Part shown: one piece after another, positions 34,559 to 44,262 of the stretch
How positions within the stretch are numbered: the first letter of the stretch is position 1
How the letters are laid out: each line of letters opens with the position of its first letter
Notes under the pieces: generated by a model
The model's input: the letters and a program-made list of their open reading frames with translations, nothing else
What the model was told of the DNA's origin: nothing
The model's database searches: none
Made by a program: the position numbers and the translations under genes
Assembly (NCBI RefSeq): GCF_009649785.1
Contig: NZ_WJOK01000013.1
Span: 62,001-126,000 of the forward strand
DNA: 64,000 nt
Direction: 5' to 3'
Origin: Agrobacterium tumefaciens
Lineage (GTDB): Bacteria; Pseudomonadota; Alphaproteobacteria; Rhizobiales; Rhizobiaceae

Positions 34559-37500
34559 TTAAGAGCAACCGCTCGTCGCACCGCAAGTATCGCACTTCTC
34601 GCAGGTGCCGTTGCGCACCATCGTGAAGTTCTGGCATTCCGAGCACATGTTGCCGGTATAGCCTTGCGCGATCGAGCGCATGCGGCGTTCGTTTTCCTTC
34701 TTCTTGGCTTCCGCCTTGGCCGATGCCGCGTCGGCGGCGGCCTTGTCGGAGAAGAGGGCGGTGGCGGTCTGCTTGGCTTCCTGAACCACGTCGTCGATTA
34801 CCTCTTCGGCAATCTCTTCCGCCAGTTCCTTGGCGCGTTCTTCATAATCGCGCTTGAAGGAGACGATTTCCGAGGTGGAGATCGCGACTGTCGGTTCCAG
34901 CTTGCGGGCGGCTGAGCCTGCAAAGGAAGTGACGTTGGCCGAGGCGCGGGCGGGGGCTGCCGTTGCCGAGCCCTTGGGTTCGGAAGCAGCACGTTCGCCT
35001 TCGTTGTTGGAAACCAGCGTCGGCTTGTAACCGCGTGTCCAGCCGGTGGAGAGCAGATTGGTCTTGCCTTCCTGGATACCCTTGCCGAGTGCGGTATTGG
35101 AGAAGTCAGACGTATCGACATGAGCAAGGTCGTGGCGGCCGAGATAGGAGACGGCGAGTTCGCGGAACACGTAGTCAAGGATTGACGTGGCGTTCTTTAT
35201 CGCGTCGTTGCCCTGCACCATGCCGGCCGGCTCGAACTTGGTAAAGGTGAAGGCCTCCACATATTCTTCCAGCGGCACGCCATATTGCAGGCCAAGCGAA
35301 ATGGCGATGGCGAAGTTGTTCATCATCGCACGGAAGGCAGCGCCTTCCTTGTGCATGTCGATGAAGATTTCGCCGATGCGGCCGTCACCGAATTCGCCGG
35401 TGCGCAGATAGACCTTGTGACCGCCGACCGTTGCCTTCTGGGTGTAACCCTGACGGCGGTTCGGCAGCTTTTCACGCTCGCGCGATACCCGCTCGATGAC
35501 GCGCTCGACGATCTTTTCGGTGATCGTCACGGCCTGCTGGGCGAGCGGCTGCTGGATCAGTTCTTCAACGAAGTCTTCGTCGTCCTCATCTTCCACCAGC
35601 GAAGCGTTGAGCGGCTGGGAAAGCTTGGAGCCATCGCGGTAAAGGGCGTTGGCCTTGAGCGCCAGCTTCCAGGACAGCATGTAGGCTGCGCCGCAATCTT
35701 CCACGGTTGCATCATTCGGCATGTTGATCGTCTTGGAGATCGCACCCGAAATGAACGGCTGTGCTGCCGCCATCATGCGGATATGCGATTCGACCGAGAG
35801 ATAACGCTTGCCGATCTTGCCGCAGGGGTTGGCGCAATCGAATACGGCCAAGTGCTCGTTCTTGAGGAACGGTGCGCCTTCCAGTGTCATCGCACCGCAG
35901 ACGTGCACGTTGGCCGCTTCGATGTCCTTTTTGCTGAAGCCGAGGTGCTCCAGCAGGTTGAAGCTCATGTCGGACAACTGCTCATCGGAAACCTTGAGCG
36001 TGCCTTTGAGGAAATCGGCGCCCAGCGTCCACTGGTTGAAGACGAACTTGATGTCGAAGGCGCTTTTCAGTGCGCCGTTGACGGCTTCGATCTTCTCATC
36101 GGTGAAGCCCTTGGCCTTCAGCGACGAGGGATTGATGGCAGGTGCCTGGTTGAGATTGCCGTGGCCAACGGCATAGGCTTCGATTTCGGCGATCTGGCTT
36201 TCCGAATAACCGAGCGAACGCAGGGATTCCGGCACGGCGCGGTTGATGATCTTGAAGTAGCCGCCGCCGGCGAGCTTCTTGAATTTCACCAGCGCGAAGT
36301 CCGGCTCGATGCCGGTCGTGTCGCAATCCATCACAAGGCCGATCGTACCTGTCGGCGCGATAACGGTGGTCTGGGCGTTGCGGTAGCCGTGCTTTTCGCC
36401 AAGCTCCAGCGCCTTGTCCCAGGCGGCGGTAGCGTGGGCCACAAGGTCCTGATCCGTGCAATCGGAATGGATGAGGGCAACCGGGTTCACCGACAGGCCT
36501 TCATAACCGTAGGAAAGGCCATGGGCGGCGCGGCGGTGGTTGCGGATGACGCGCAGCATGTTGTCGCGGTTCGGCGCGAAGCCCGGGAAGGGGCCAAGCT
36601 CGCCTGCCATTTCAGCCGAGGTGGCATAGGAAACGCCGGTCATGATGGCGGTCAGCGCACCGGCAATGGCGCGGCCTTCGTCGCTGTCATAGGGAATGCC
36701 CGAGGACATCAGCAGGCCGCCGATATTGGCGTAACCGAGGCCGAGCGTGCGGTATTCGTAGGAGCGTTCGGCAATCTGGCGCGAGGGGAACTGCGCCATC
36801 ATGACCGAGACTTCGAGAACGACGGTCCACAGGCGAACCGCATGTTCGTAATCGGCGATGTCGATGCGCTTCGTTGCCTGATCCTTGAACTGAAGCAGGT
36901 TCAGCGAAGCAAGGTTGCAGGCCGTGTCGTCGAGGAACATATATTCCGAGCACGGGTTGGAAGCACGGATAGGGCCTTCGGCCGGCGAGGTGTGCCAGTC
37001 GTTCATGGTGGTGTTGAAGTGCAGGCCGGGGTCGGCCGATGCCCAGGCGGCGTGGGAGATCTTTTCCCAGAGGTCGCGGGCCTTCAGCGTCTTCATGACC
37101 TTGCCGTCCTTGCGGGCGGTCAGGTTCCAGTCACCGTCGTTTTCAACAGCGCGCAGGAAGTCATCCTTCAGCGATACGGAGTTGTTGGAATTCTGGCCTG
37201 AAACCGTGAGGTAGGCTTCGGAATCCCAATCCGTGTCGTAGGTTTTGAACTGGATGTCCTTGTAACCCTGCTGCGCGAACTGGATGACGCGCTTGACGTA
37301 GTTTTCCGGCACCATGTCCTTCTTGGCAGCGCGGATTTCGCGCTTCAGGGCAGGGTTCTTGGCCGGGTCGAAGCAATCGCCGTTATCTGCCTCGCAATTG
37401 ACGCAGGCCTTCATGATTGCCTTGAGATGCTTGGCAACGATCTTGGAACCGGTGACGAGAGCGGCAACCTTCTGCTCCTCGTTCACCTTCCAGTCGATAT

Positions 37501-38377
37501 AGGCTTCAATATCGGGATGGTCGGCATCAACGACGACCATCTTGGCCGCACGGCGGGTGGTGCCGCCAGACTTGATTGCGCCGGCTGCCCGGTCGCCGAT
37601 CTTGAGGAAGCTCATCAGGCCGGAGGACTTGCCGCCGCCGGAAAGCTTTTCGCCTTCGCCGCGCAGGTAGGAGAAGTTGGAGCCGGTACCGGAACCGTAT
37701 TTGAACAGGCGCGCTTCACGCACCCACAGGTCCATGATGCCGCCTTCGTTGACCAGATCGTCTTCGACAGACTGGATGAAGCAGGCATGCGGCTGCGGAT
37801 GTTCGTAAGAGGACTTGGACTTGGTCAGCTTGCCGGTGAAGGGGTCGACGTAGAAGTGGCCCTGGCCCGGGCCGTCGATGCCATAGGCCCAGTGCAGGCC
37901 GGTGTTGAACCACTGCGGGCTGTTGGGGGCTACACGCTGGGTCGCCAGCATATAGGCAAGCTCGTCGCGGAAGGCGAGTGCGTCTTCCTCGGTGGAGAAA
38001 TATTTGCCCTTCCAGCCCCAGTAGGTCCAGGTGCCAGCCAGGCGGTCGAAAACCTGACGCGCATCGGTTTCGGAGCCATAACGCTCACCCTCGGGGAGGT
38101 CCTTCATGGCCTTCTCATCGGCAACCGAACGCCACAGGAAGGAAGGAACATCGTTTTCCTCAACCTTCTTAAGCACCTTCGGCACGCCGGCCTTGCGGAA
38201 GTATTTCTGCGCCAGAACGTCGGTCGCGACCTGGCTGAACTGCGCGGGAACGTCGATATCCGCCAGACGGAACACGATGGAACCGTCCGGGTTCTTGATT
38301 TCACTGACGGCCTTGCGGAATTCGATTTCCGCATAAGACGATTGGCCGGGCTTCGTGAAGCGGCGTTCGATGCGCAT
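34559..38377 (-). CDS. nrdJ: Vitamin B12-dependent ribonucleoside-diphosphate reductase (class II)
   Basis: Makes deoxynucleotides from ribonucleotides using adenosylcobalamin instead of a tyrosyl radical, so it works with or without oxygen and is the main RNR of many rhizobia. At 1272 aa it is the long class II form. The catalytic region has the [21 protein letters not shown]-type segment (ASNPCSEY then NLASLN) and the radical-bearing P-loop-like stretch [19 protein letters not shown]. The C-terminus is cysteine-rich ([23 protein letters not shown]), serving as the redox tail. GAGGACACGAAACC precedes the ATG. A NrdR-box-like palindrome lies 166 bp upstream. I see no cobalamin riboswitch. Confidence 0.97.
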   Translation of the reverse strand: MRIERRFTKPGQSSYAEIEFRKAVSEIKNPDGSIVFRLADIDVPAQFSQVATDVLAQKYFRKAGVPKVLKKVEENDVPSFLWRSVADEKAMKDLPEGERYGSETDARQVFDRLAGTWTYWGWKGKYFSTEEDALAFRDELAYMLATQRVAPNSPQWFNTGLHWAYGIDGPGQGHFYVDPFTGKLTKSKSSYEHPQPHACFIQSVEDDLVNEGGIMDLWVREARLFKYGSGTGSNFSYLRGEGEKLSGGGKSSGLMSFLKIGDRAAGAIKSGGTTRRAAKMVVVDADHPDIEAYIDWKVNEEQKVAALVTGSKIVAKHLKAIMKACVNCEADNGDCFDPAKNPALKREIRAAKKDMVPENYVKRVIQFAQQGYKDIQFKTYDTDWDSEAYLTVSGQNSNNSVSLKDDFLRAVENDGDWNLTARKDGKVMKTLKARDLWEKISHAAWASADPGLHFNTTMNDWHTSPAEGPIRASNPCSEYMFLDDTACNLASLNLLQFKDQATKRIDIADYEHAVRLWTVVLEVSVMMAQFPSRQIAERSYEYRTLGLGYANIGGLLMSSGIPYDSDEGRAIAGALTAIMTGVSYATSAEMAGELGPFPGFAPNRDNMLRVIRNHRRAAHGLSYGYEGLSVNPVALIHSDCTDQDLVAHATAAWDKALELGEKHGYRNAQTTVIAPTGTIGLVMDCDTTGIEPDFALVKFKKLAGGGYFKIINRAVPESLRSLGYSESQIAEIEAYAVGHGNLNQAPAINPSSLKAKGFTDEKIEAVNGALKSAFDIKFVFNQWTLGADFLKGTLKVSDEQLSDMSFNLLEHLGFSKKDIEAANVHVCGAMTLEGAPFLKNEHLAVFDCANPCGKIGKRYLSVESHIRMMAAAQPFISGAISKTINMPNDATVEDCGAAYMLSWKLALKANALYRDGSKLSQPLNASLVEDEDDEDFVEELIQQPLAQQAVTITEKIVERVIERVSREREKLPNRRQGYTQKATVGGHKVYLRTGEFGDGRIGEIFIDMHKEGAAFRAMMNNFAIAISLGLQYGVPLEEYVEAFTFTKFEPAGMVQGNDAIKNATSILDYVFRELAVSYLGRHDLAHVDTSDFSNTALGKGIQEGKTNLLSTGWTRGYKPTLVSNNEGERAASEPKGSATAAPARASANVTSFAGSAARKLEPTVAISTSEIVSFKRDYEERAKELAEEIAEEVIDDVVQEAKQTATALFSDKAAADAASAKAEAKKKENERRMRSIAQGYTGNMCSECQNFTMVRNGTCEKCDTCGATSGCS

Positions 38378-38475
38378 GGTTTCGTGTCCTCGTCCATTGG
38401 GCGCCCGGCAAAGGGCGCAAAAATTCGTTCCAGCCGTGCGAACTATGCGCGCAGCCGGTTTTTGCCGATCTGTAA

Positions 38476-38502
38476 GGGATGTTCATCCTTGGATGTGATC
38501 CC
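38476..38502 (-). other. Leader hairpin in the presumed nrdJ 5' UTR
   Basis: GGGAT/ATCCC and CATCC/GGATG form two stacked 5-bp stems around a TT loop, about 100 bases upstream of the nrdJ start codon. Confidence 0.5.
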
Positions 38503-38541
38503 TGTATCTCGTGGCTTATTTGGCTGCAAGAGTCATGTGAG

Positions 38542-38555
38542 TACTAAATATAGTA
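38542..38555. promoter_or_regulatory. NrdR-box-like palindrome
   Basis: TACTAAATATAGTA is a 14-bp inverted repeat with one mismatched pair and fits the NrdR consensus ACWATATATWGT at 11 of 12 positions. NrdR represses ribonucleotide reductase genes. A second box at the usual spacing was not found. Confidence 0.55.
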
Positions 38556-38992
38556 TCAACAGCTTCCTGCCGCCAGTCCCCGCGTCATGTTTTTGGCGGT
38601 ATCCGCAAGGCACGCAAAATCCACCGGCGAACCGCCCCCTGATGGTCGGGACGCCCCTTCTGGACTTGCGAACTGAGATTGAAAGGAACCGGCCTCGTTA
38701 CTTTCCGGTCCGTTGCCGCCGCAACATAACTGTCACTTTCCTCCTGCGGCATAGATTCGTCAAGCCATAGATTGAAACCGTTTTTTAACCACAAGATATT
38801 GTGTGCAGCGCCTGTGGAAAACGGGGATAGCAAAAGCGTTCAAAAAAATCAGTGACTTGGCGCGAGACTTTGAAGCTTGCGCGAGGCTGGTTTCCGCAGC
38901 GGAAAGCGAAAACCCCGCATTTCCGGGGTGCGGCATAAAGGCGACACTGCGGTTTTTCCGTGTTTTTTTGCCGTTACCAAAAAAGCATTTCC

Positions 38993-39021
38993 ACACAAAA
39001 AAACCGCCCCGAAGGGACGGC
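38993..39021 (-). terminator. Intrinsic terminator after the purine phosphoribosyltransferase gene
   Basis: On the minus strand GCCGTCCC pairs with GGGGCGG (one mismatch) around TTC and is followed by seven T. Confidence 0.85.
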
Positions 39022-39054
39022 TTTTCAGGCATGGTTTTGGGTTGCGACAGGCGA

Positions 39055-39552
39055 TCAGCCGCGCGATCCCTTGGCGATCGGTTCCTGATAGGTGAAGCCC
39101 ATGTCCCAGGGAAAATAAATCCAGGTGTCCTGGCTGACCTCGGTGACAAAGGTGTCAATGGTGGGCACGCCCTTCGGCTTGGCGTAAACGCAGGCAAAAT
39201 GCGCCTTCGGTAACATTTCGCGCACTTCCAGTGCGGTCTTGCCGGTGTCGGTCAGATCGTCAACGACGAGCACGCCTTCGCCGCCGTCGGACATCAGCTC
39301 CGGCGCCACGCCCTTCAGGAGAACCGTGTCGCCCTGGTTGACGTAATCGTGGCGGGTGGCGATGCAGACCGTATCGATCAGGCGGATGTTCAGCTCGCGG
39401 GAAATGATCGCTGCCGGCACGAGACCGCCGCGGGTGATACAGACGATCGCCCGGAACTCCCGGCCAAGGCCGGCAAGACGCCACGCAAGCGCGCGGGCGT
39501 CGCGGTGAAACTGATCCCAGGTTACGGGAAAGGCTTTATCGGGAAGGGACAT
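39055..39552 (-). CDS. gpt: Xanthine(-guanine) phosphoribosyltransferase
   Basis: A purine salvage enzyme that joins xanthine or guanine to PRPP. About 165 aa. The PRPP loop is [14 protein letters not shown], preceded by the hood region and [18 protein letters not shown]; the C-terminal WIYFPWDMG is typical of bacterial Gpt. The ATG 39552 (SLPDKAFPV start) suits family length, though its ribosome binding site is weak; the frame is open 24 codons further upstream. Confidence 0.92.
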   Translation of the reverse strand: MSLPDKAFPVTWDQFHRDARALAWRLAGLGREFRAIVCITRGGLVPAAIISRELNIRLIDTVCIATRHDYVNQGDTVLLKGVAPELMSDGGEGVLVVDDLTDTGKTALEVREMLPKAHFACVYAKPKGVPTIDTFVTEVSQDTWIYFPWDMGFTYQEPIAKGSRG

Positions 39553-39665
39553 GTCGTCTACCATCTGGTCAAAATTGTCGATGGCTTTGGCTAATAGCCG
39601 CAAGACCCGCAAAAAGGCAAGCATTGCGCGCAGGCTCTTGCGGCTTCATCCACGGCTACCGGTGT

Positions 39666-40511
39666 TTAACGCGACAAAAGCGTCATCGCCGTCATGGAAT
39701 CGAGCAGCGTGCGCGTCACGCCGCCGAACAGCAGTTCCCACCAACGGGAATGGCCGTAGGCGCCCATGACCAGAAGGTCGATGCTGTGGTCTGACAGCCG
39801 GTTTTCGATAGCCGCCTGCGGCGAGATGCCGGCGATTTTTTCCTGCGAGGTTACCGTGACGTTGACGCCGTGGCGGGCGAGTGTTGCGGCCAGTTCGGTT
39901 CCGGCAAGTCCAGACGATTGCGTTTCGCTCTCGGCCTGATCGACGGAGAAGATCTCGACGCTCTCGGCTGCAATCAGGAAGGGCAGGGCATCGAAGGTGG
40001 CGCGTGTTGCCTCGCGGGAGCCGTTCCAGGCGATCAGTACACGCTTGACCGGTTTGGCAACCGTCAGCACATGCGGAACGAGAAGAACAGGGCGGCCGCT
40101 TTCATGGAGAAAGCCGTCTATATCCGAGCGGCTGTCGGAGAGTGCGGAGGAGTTGCTCTGGCGGGCGACGATGAGATCGGCGCAGCGCGCGCTATCGATT
40201 GCCGATGACGAGGCGTAACCCACCGAGGTTACAAAGCTGCGCCACTCATGCGAGATGCCATTGGCAGACAGCGTGTGTTCGAAGAGGTTTCCAACATCCG
40301 TGGTTTCTTTGTGCGCCACGTCCTGAAGCACCTGAACGGTAGCGGGGTCGGGAATTTCCATCGGCGCGACGAGCGGAACGGCGGCCAGCGTTTCCATGTG
40401 CAGGCCAATCACATGCGAGGAAAACTGGTTGGCAAGACTTACCACGAAATCGCCGAGCTTTTGCGTGTTCTCCACATTGTCGATCACTGCCAGTATCGTT
40501 TTGTAACCCAT
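39666..40511 (-). CDS. Universal stress protein, tandem UspA domains
   Basis: A 281-aa protein made of two Usp-fold halves (about 1-145 and 146-281). The C-terminal half keeps the ATP-binding pattern (VMGAYGHSRWWELLFGGVTRTLL, G-x2-G-x9-G type). The N-terminal half lacks it. A role in stress survival is expected from the family. GAGGAGCTAAAAA precedes the ATG. Confidence 0.9.
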   Translation of the reverse strand: MGYKTILAVIDNVENTQKLGDFVVSLANQFSSHVIGLHMETLAAVPLVAPMEIPDPATVQVLQDVAHKETTDVGNLFEHTLSANGISHEWRSFVTSVGYASSSAIDSARCADLIVARQSNSSALSDSRSDIDGFLHESGRPVLLVPHVLTVAKPVKRVLIAWNGSREATRATFDALPFLIAAESVEIFSVDQAESETQSSGLAGTELAATLARHGVNVTVTSQEKIAGISPQAAIENRLSDHSIDLLVMGAYGHSRWWELLFGGVTRTLLDSMTAMTLLSR

Positions 40512-40598
40512 TTTTTAGCTCCTCGGTGACGCGTCGTTTTGGGGAGAGTGGCTGCCTTTGCCGGGTACCACCTTGATTTTGGTCAATCCGCTTCCGTC

Positions 40599-41390
40599 TC
40601 AGGCGGTTGCATCGCCCTTGCTGGCCGACAGTGTTTTTTCCTGACCAATGGTTTCGATCATCGTCGCCACTGCATCCGCCGCCGCTTTCAGCACGGTGGC
40701 ATCACGGGCGCGCACGACGATCTCCGTCGAAAAGCGTTGTCCGTCATATTTCGGGTAGGAGCCGATGCTGGTTTCCGGGTGCGCTTTCTGGATTGCGGTC
40801 AGCGGCGTGCCGATGTCACCTTCGCCATAGGGAGAGCGCACCGACTGCGACATGACTTTCGCGCCGGTGCGCAGCGTTGGCATGACATTGTCCAGCATGG
40901 CCTGAAACACCTGCGGAACGCCGGCCATGACGTGGACGTTGCCGATGACGAAGCCGGGGGCGACCGAGACGGGATTGGCGATGTGGCTTGCCCCCCTTGG
41001 CATGCGGGCCATGCGCTTGCGCGCTTCGGTGAATTCCATCTCGCGTACACGGTACATGTCACCCAATATCCGCAAAGCCTCGGCATCGTGCTCGCAGGGC
41101 AGGCCGAAAGCCACGGATACCGCATCAGCGGTGATGTCGTCATGGGTCGGGCCGATGCCGCCGGAGGTGAAGACATAATCATAGCGGGCGCGTAGCGCAT
41201 TCAGCGCTTCGACGATTGCGTGCTCCTCGTCGGCGACGATGCGCACTTCCTTCAAGTCTATTCCGGACATGGTGAGCACATCCGCGAGGTGCCCGATATT
41301 CTTGTCCTTGGTGCGTCCCGACAGCAATTCGTCGCCGATGGCGAGCATGGCGGCGGTCACGACGGATGGGGTGGGTGAGGGATTGGACAT
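40599..41390 (-). CDS. Molybdopterin-binding (MoaB/MogA-like, CinA N-terminal) domain protein
   Basis: A 263-aa protein with the MoCF-biosynthesis fold: AMLAIGDELLSGRTKDKNI, the loop FTSGGIGPTHDDITADAV and MPRGASHIANPV. This equals the N-terminal half of CinA without the C-terminal amidase-like pyridine-nucleotide deamidase domain. Likely a nucleotide pyrophosphatase-type or molybdopterin-binding activity; the exact role is uncertain. Confidence 0.9.
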   Translation of the reverse strand: MSNPSPTPSVVTAAMLAIGDELLSGRTKDKNIGHLADVLTMSGIDLKEVRIVADEEHAIVEALNALRARYDYVFTSGGIGPTHDDITADAVSVAFGLPCEHDAEALRILGDMYRVREMEFTEARKRMARMPRGASHIANPVSVAPGFVIGNVHVMAGVPQVFQAMLDNVMPTLRTGAKVMSQSVRSPYGEGDIGTPLTAIQKAHPETSIGSYPKYDGQRFSTEIVVRARDATVLKAAADAVATMIETIGQEKTLSASKGDATA

Positions 41391-41667
41391 GGGGGTACTC
41401 GTCAGCTGTTTTGTCCGACGTTAGTCCGCCGCCCGGTGAATGCAAAGCGGTTTTGAAAAAATGTCTATCTGTGAAAGGTTGACGTTCCGGCGTTTCGTTC
41501 ACTGATTGCGAACAGTGCGTATGCGGATGCACCGCTGGTGTGGGACCGGCCTCTGGGCTACCTTTGCATCACATGCTTGTAACTGGTCACCACTAATGAT
41601 CATCGCGTTCTTAAAAAGGCTTCTGGCTGGTACGCCTGAGACGATTAACCCTAAGGATACAAAGAAA

Positions 41668-42267
41668 ATGACAAAAGTTCTGGTGCTTTATTATTCATCT
41701 TACGGCCATATCGAGACGATGGCATATGCCGTTGCCGAAGGCGTGAAGTCTGCCGGCGCGGAAGTTGTCGTCAAGCGCGTTCCGGAACTGGTTCCTGAGG
41801 AAGTCGCCAAATCCTCGCACTTCAAGCTCGATCAGGCTGCCCCCATCGCGACTGTTGACGAACTGGCAGAATACGATGCCATCATCGTCGGCGCCGGCAC
41901 CCGCTTCGGCACGGTTGCCTCACAGATGCGCAATTTCTGGGACCAGACCGGCGGTCTGTGGTTCGGCGGCAAGCTTGTCGGCAAGGTCGGCTCTGCCTTC
42001 ACCTCGTCGGCCACGCAGCACGGCGGTCAGGAATCGACCATCCTTGGTTTCCTCCCCACCTTCCTGCACCACGGCATGGCCGTTGTCGGTCTGCCCTATG
42101 CCTTCCAGGGCCAGATGGGCGTCGATGAAATCAAGGGCGGCTCGCCTTATGGCGCCTCCACCATCACCGATGGCGACGGCTCGCGTCAGCCTTCCGCTAT
42201 CGAACTGGAAGCCGCACGCTACCAAGGCGCACATGTAGCCAAGCTGGCCGCCAAGCTTTCTGCTTGA
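41668..42267 (+). CDS. wrbA: NAD(P)H:quinone oxidoreductase WrbA
   Basis: A 199-aa flavodoxin-like FMN enzyme reducing quinones by two electrons, protecting against redox cycling. It shows [13 protein letters not shown] (phosphate-binding loop), [24 protein letters not shown] and the [14 protein letters not shown] segment that defines WrbA. The ATG at 41668 follows AAGGATACAAAGAAA. A perfect terminator follows. Confidence 0.96.
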   Translation: MTKVLVLYYSSYGHIETMAYAVAEGVKSAGAEVVVKRVPELVPEEVAKSSHFKLDQAAPIATVDELAEYDAIIVGAGTRFGTVASQMRNFWDQTGGLWFGGKLVGKVGSAFTSSATQHGGQESTILGFLPTFLHHGMAVVGLPYAFQGQMGVDEIKGGSPYGASTITDGDGSRQPSAIELEAARYQGAHVAKLAAKLSA

Positions 42268-42287
42268 GCCTGCATTGCTGGAAAAAG

Positions 42288-42316
42288 AAATGCGGCCCGA
42301 AAGGCCGCATTTTCTT
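42288..42316 (+). terminator. Intrinsic terminator of wrbA
   Basis: AAATGCGGCC and GGCCGCATTT form a perfect 10-bp stem with a five-base loop and a TTTTCTT tail. Confidence 0.9.
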
Positions 42317-42367
42317 ACTCCGGCATCTAACGTCGCCGGTACCGCAGGGAATGATTTTTAAGGCGGG

Positions 42368-42457
42368 TCAGATCGGCAGGTTGACCATGAAAAGGCAGCT
42401 TGCAATCACGACGCCGAGCATGGAAATTTCGAGAAAACCATTCAATCCGTCACGCAT
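42368..42457 (-). CDS. 29-aa hydrophobic peptide 1
   Basis: The start codon is preceded by AAGGAGGATTGAA, the strongest ribosome binding site in this part of the window. The peptide MRDGLNGFLEISMLGVVIAS continues with CLFMVNLPI and stops; nearly all of it is one membrane helix. No family known to me. Length and helix pattern resemble known bacterial small membrane proteins that bind larger partners. Confidence 0.65.
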   Translation of the reverse strand: MRDGLNGFLEISMLGVVIASCLFMVNLPI

Positions 42458-42584
42458 TTCAATCCTCCTTGTTGATCGAAGAGAGAACGGAAAAGATTTA
42501 TCGCGGTTCCATAACAGCAGAATGAAATTTAGGAAATTTTAATGCCCTGCCGCTCCGTCACAATACGGAGTGGACATCGGTGCT

Positions 42585-42674
42585 TCAGCCGGTAACGACG
42601 AAGGCGACCACGAGGTGACCGAGAAGGCCGATGGCGAGGCAGGAGAGGAGAAATATGAACAGGGCTTTTTTCAT
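42585..42674 (-). CDS. 29-aa hydrophobic peptide 2
   Basis: Exactly the same length as peptide 1 and upstream of it on the same strand. MKKALFIFLLSCLAIGLLGH continues with LVVAFVVTG. It is one transmembrane helix with a basic N-terminus, or a bare signal peptide. TGGAAAC precedes the ATG, a modest ribosome binding site. Frame ends in a clear TGA. Confidence 0.55.
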   Translation of the reverse strand: MKKALFIFLLSCLAIGLLGHLVVAFVVTG

Positions 42675-42776
42675 GTTTCCAGAAGCTTCCATCTGTTTTT
42701 ACCCTTTAAACCTGTTGTCCTGACTTGTTTCGCCTCAGGACGCCATTTTAATTCTCGACCATGGGTCTTGATGCCG

Positions 42777-43022
42777 TCAGGCCTTGATGTCGAGGCCAGC
42801 CTCGATTGCGGCGGCGATGAAGGCCTTGCGCGCATCCTCCGGCTTTTTCCTGCCGGCATCGACGGCGGCGCAGACCAGCAACGCCGCGTCCAACGCATCG
42901 CCGTCCTCTATCGGCCAATCCTCGATCATGGCCCAGGACGCCGCCTGCGTGGTCTCGATGCTCGTATAGTCGCCCGGCGTTTCGAACGCGATCAGGACGG
43001 GTTTTTGCCAGCGCGTGTTCAT
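42777..43022 (-). CDS. DUF982 domain protein
   Basis: An 81-aa soluble protein. The pattern TTQAASWAMIEDWPIEDGDA...AARKAFIAAAIEAG is that of DUF982, a short domain abundant in rhizobia, often near regulators. Function unknown. The start is preceded by GGATGAGCG. Confidence 0.85.
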   Translation of the reverse strand: MNTRWQKPVLIAFETPGDYTSIETTQAASWAMIEDWPIEDGDALDAALLVCAAVDAGRKKPEDARKAFIAAAIEAGLDIKA

Positions 43023-43105
43023 CGCTCATCCGTGTTGGTTATCGTGCCCGGCTCTAAACCAAGCGGGCAGGATGCGCAATTGGTTTCGGTTGGCTCGCGG
43101 TGCGG

Positions 43106-43387
43106 TCAGTCGTCGCGTCCGAACAGCCAATCGCGAATGATGCGGCGGTCTATGAGTTCGAGCGAGCGATCGGGCGCAATGCGATAGGTTTCCACCGCCC
43201 TCGTGCTGCCGTCGATGCGGAACTCGTGGCTGAAGGTGCTGCCGATCGGCGATTTCGTCAGCTTGGTGCGCGGCTGGCCCTTATAGGTGATGCTGCCGGG
43301 GATCGGTTCGACATAAGCGGCCGGGCCTGAGGTCGTGCAGCCCGCAAGCGTAAGCGCGATTGCGGCCAATGATACGAGCGTTTTCAT
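43106..43387 (-). CDS. Small lipoprotein
   Basis: A 93-aa lipoprotein precursor: signal peptide with lipobox LAGC (cleavage before Cys17), then about 76 mature residues with PGSITYKGQPRTKLTKSPIGS and a C-terminal acidic end. No family recognised. GGAGGACAGG precedes the ATG. Confidence 0.8.
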   Translation of the reverse strand: MKTLVSLAAIALTLAGCTTSGPAAYVEPIPGSITYKGQPRTKLTKSPIGSTFSHEFRIDGSTRAVETYRIAPDRSLELIDRRIIRDWLFGRDD

Positions 43388-43473
43388 CCTGTCCTCCGAA
43401 GTGCGTCTGCGAAAACGATATGGAGGCGCAACGGTTCCCCGCGAGTGATAAAGGGCAGAGCTATTCGCAACTG

Positions 43474-43578
43474 CTACTTGCGTCTCGGATTTTGAGTGTC
43501 GCGCGCGACCCAGCGGAAGAAAGCGTAGACGAGCAGGCCGAAGATGAAAAGCGGGATGAGGTTCGCAAAACCGGACAT
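43474..43578 (-). CDS. 34-aa single-pass membrane peptide
   Basis: MSGFANLIPLFIFGLLVYAF followed by FRWVARDTQNPRRK: one hydrophobic helix then a basic tail, a typical positive-inside arrangement. GGGAGGGAG lies about 16 bases upstream, with GAGAATC nearer. A strong RNA hairpin (43734-43767) lies in its presumed leader. Confidence 0.6.
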   Translation of the reverse strand: MSGFANLIPLFIFGLLVYAFFRWVARDTQNPRRK

Positions 43579-44083
43579 ATGATTCTCATTTCTCCCTCCC
43601 GATCCGGGGTCTAACCGGAGAGAAAGAGGCAAGGCAAGCGTGGCGTGCAGCGCCGCAGGTAAAATGTCCGTGTGCCTGTTTGGGGAACGGTTTGCGTGCG
43701 GCGGGAAGATCGCCGGAGAAGAAGGAAACAGGTGAGACCTGGCGCACTGCCAGTGATACCAGGTCTCCCAGTCCCCCGCCAGTTTCAGGGAACGGGTGAC
43801 TTGATTTAGTATGACGAACGGCATGCGATATACATAGACCGAGAAATTACCTCGAATAAATCGCTACCTTGGTCGATCACCCCGGGGCCTGGGCGTGGTG
43901 CGTAGCTAATTGCTGCCGCCATGCGCGCACGACCCGCCGCGTTGTCCGCAAATGCCGTTTAACCCGTTGAATCGGCTGGAGATGCATTCTCGGCCCACGC
44001 CATAAGCGGATGAAGTAAACGGAACTTTTTGCGTGTTTGATCATTAAATACAGCGCATACCTATTATTCATGGAGGGCTAAAC
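43579..44083. other. 505-bp non-coding region with a strong hairpin
   Basis: Between the 34-aa peptide (minus) and the DUF3309 gene (plus). The only marked element is the hairpin at 43734-43767. AT content rises from 44020, fitting a DUF3309 promoter. Confidence 0.6.
43734..43767. ncRNA. Strong two-tier hairpin, candidate small RNA or leader element
   Basis: GAGACCTGG (43734-43742) and CCAGGTCTC (43759-43767) pair perfectly; inside, CACT and AGTG form a second 4-bp stem with a three-base loop. No T run follows on either strand, so it is not a simple terminator. On the minus strand it would be in the leader of the 34-aa peptide gene. Confidence 0.45.
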
Positions 44084-44236
44084 ATGATCGGCACCATTCT
44101 CGTTATCCTCATCATTCTTTTCCTGATCGGTGCTTTGCCAAGCTGGGGTTACCACAATTACGGTTATGGTCCCTCGGGTGGCCTCGGACTGGTTCTGGTT
44201 ATCGTCCTCGTTCTTGTTCTGCTGGGTCGCATCTGA
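44084..44236 (+). CDS. DUF3309 small membrane protein
   Basis: A 50-aa protein with two membrane helices (GTILVILIILFLIGALPSWG and [18 protein letters not shown]) joined by a short loop HNYGYGPSGG. This is the DUF3309 pattern, common in proteobacteria and of unknown role. GGAGGGCTAAAC precedes the ATG. A terminator follows within 70 bases. Confidence 0.85.
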   Translation: MIGTILVILIILFLIGALPSWGYHNYGYGPSGGLGLVLVIVLVLVLLGRI

Positions 44237-44262
44237 TCGATCCGCATTGAAGATGCAGCGAC

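Larger units (their letters stand above)
38378..39003. other. 626-bp non-coding region upstream of nrdJ
   Basis: No frame on either strand has a convincing start and composition. Elements seen are a leader hairpin (38476-38502), a NrdR-like palindrome (38542-38555), a hairpin ACCCCGCATTTCCGGGGT near 38920, two DnaA-box-like TTTCCACA sequences (about 38815 minus and 38990 plus) and the terminator of the phosphoribosyltransferase gene. Confidence 0.6.

Noticed and set aside
35285-37201. Open frame of 638 codons on the plus strand
   Set aside because: Antisense to nrdJ, no ribosome binding site, no family pattern.
38378-38800. Cobalamin riboswitch upstream of nrdJ
   Set aside because: I looked for the conserved B12-box and GCCACTG-type core on the minus strand and saw neither; a covariance search would be decisive.
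38585-39213. Frames of 60 to 145 codons on both strands upstream of nrdJ
   Set aside because: They overlap each other, lack ribosome binding sites and cover the phosphoribosyltransferase terminator.
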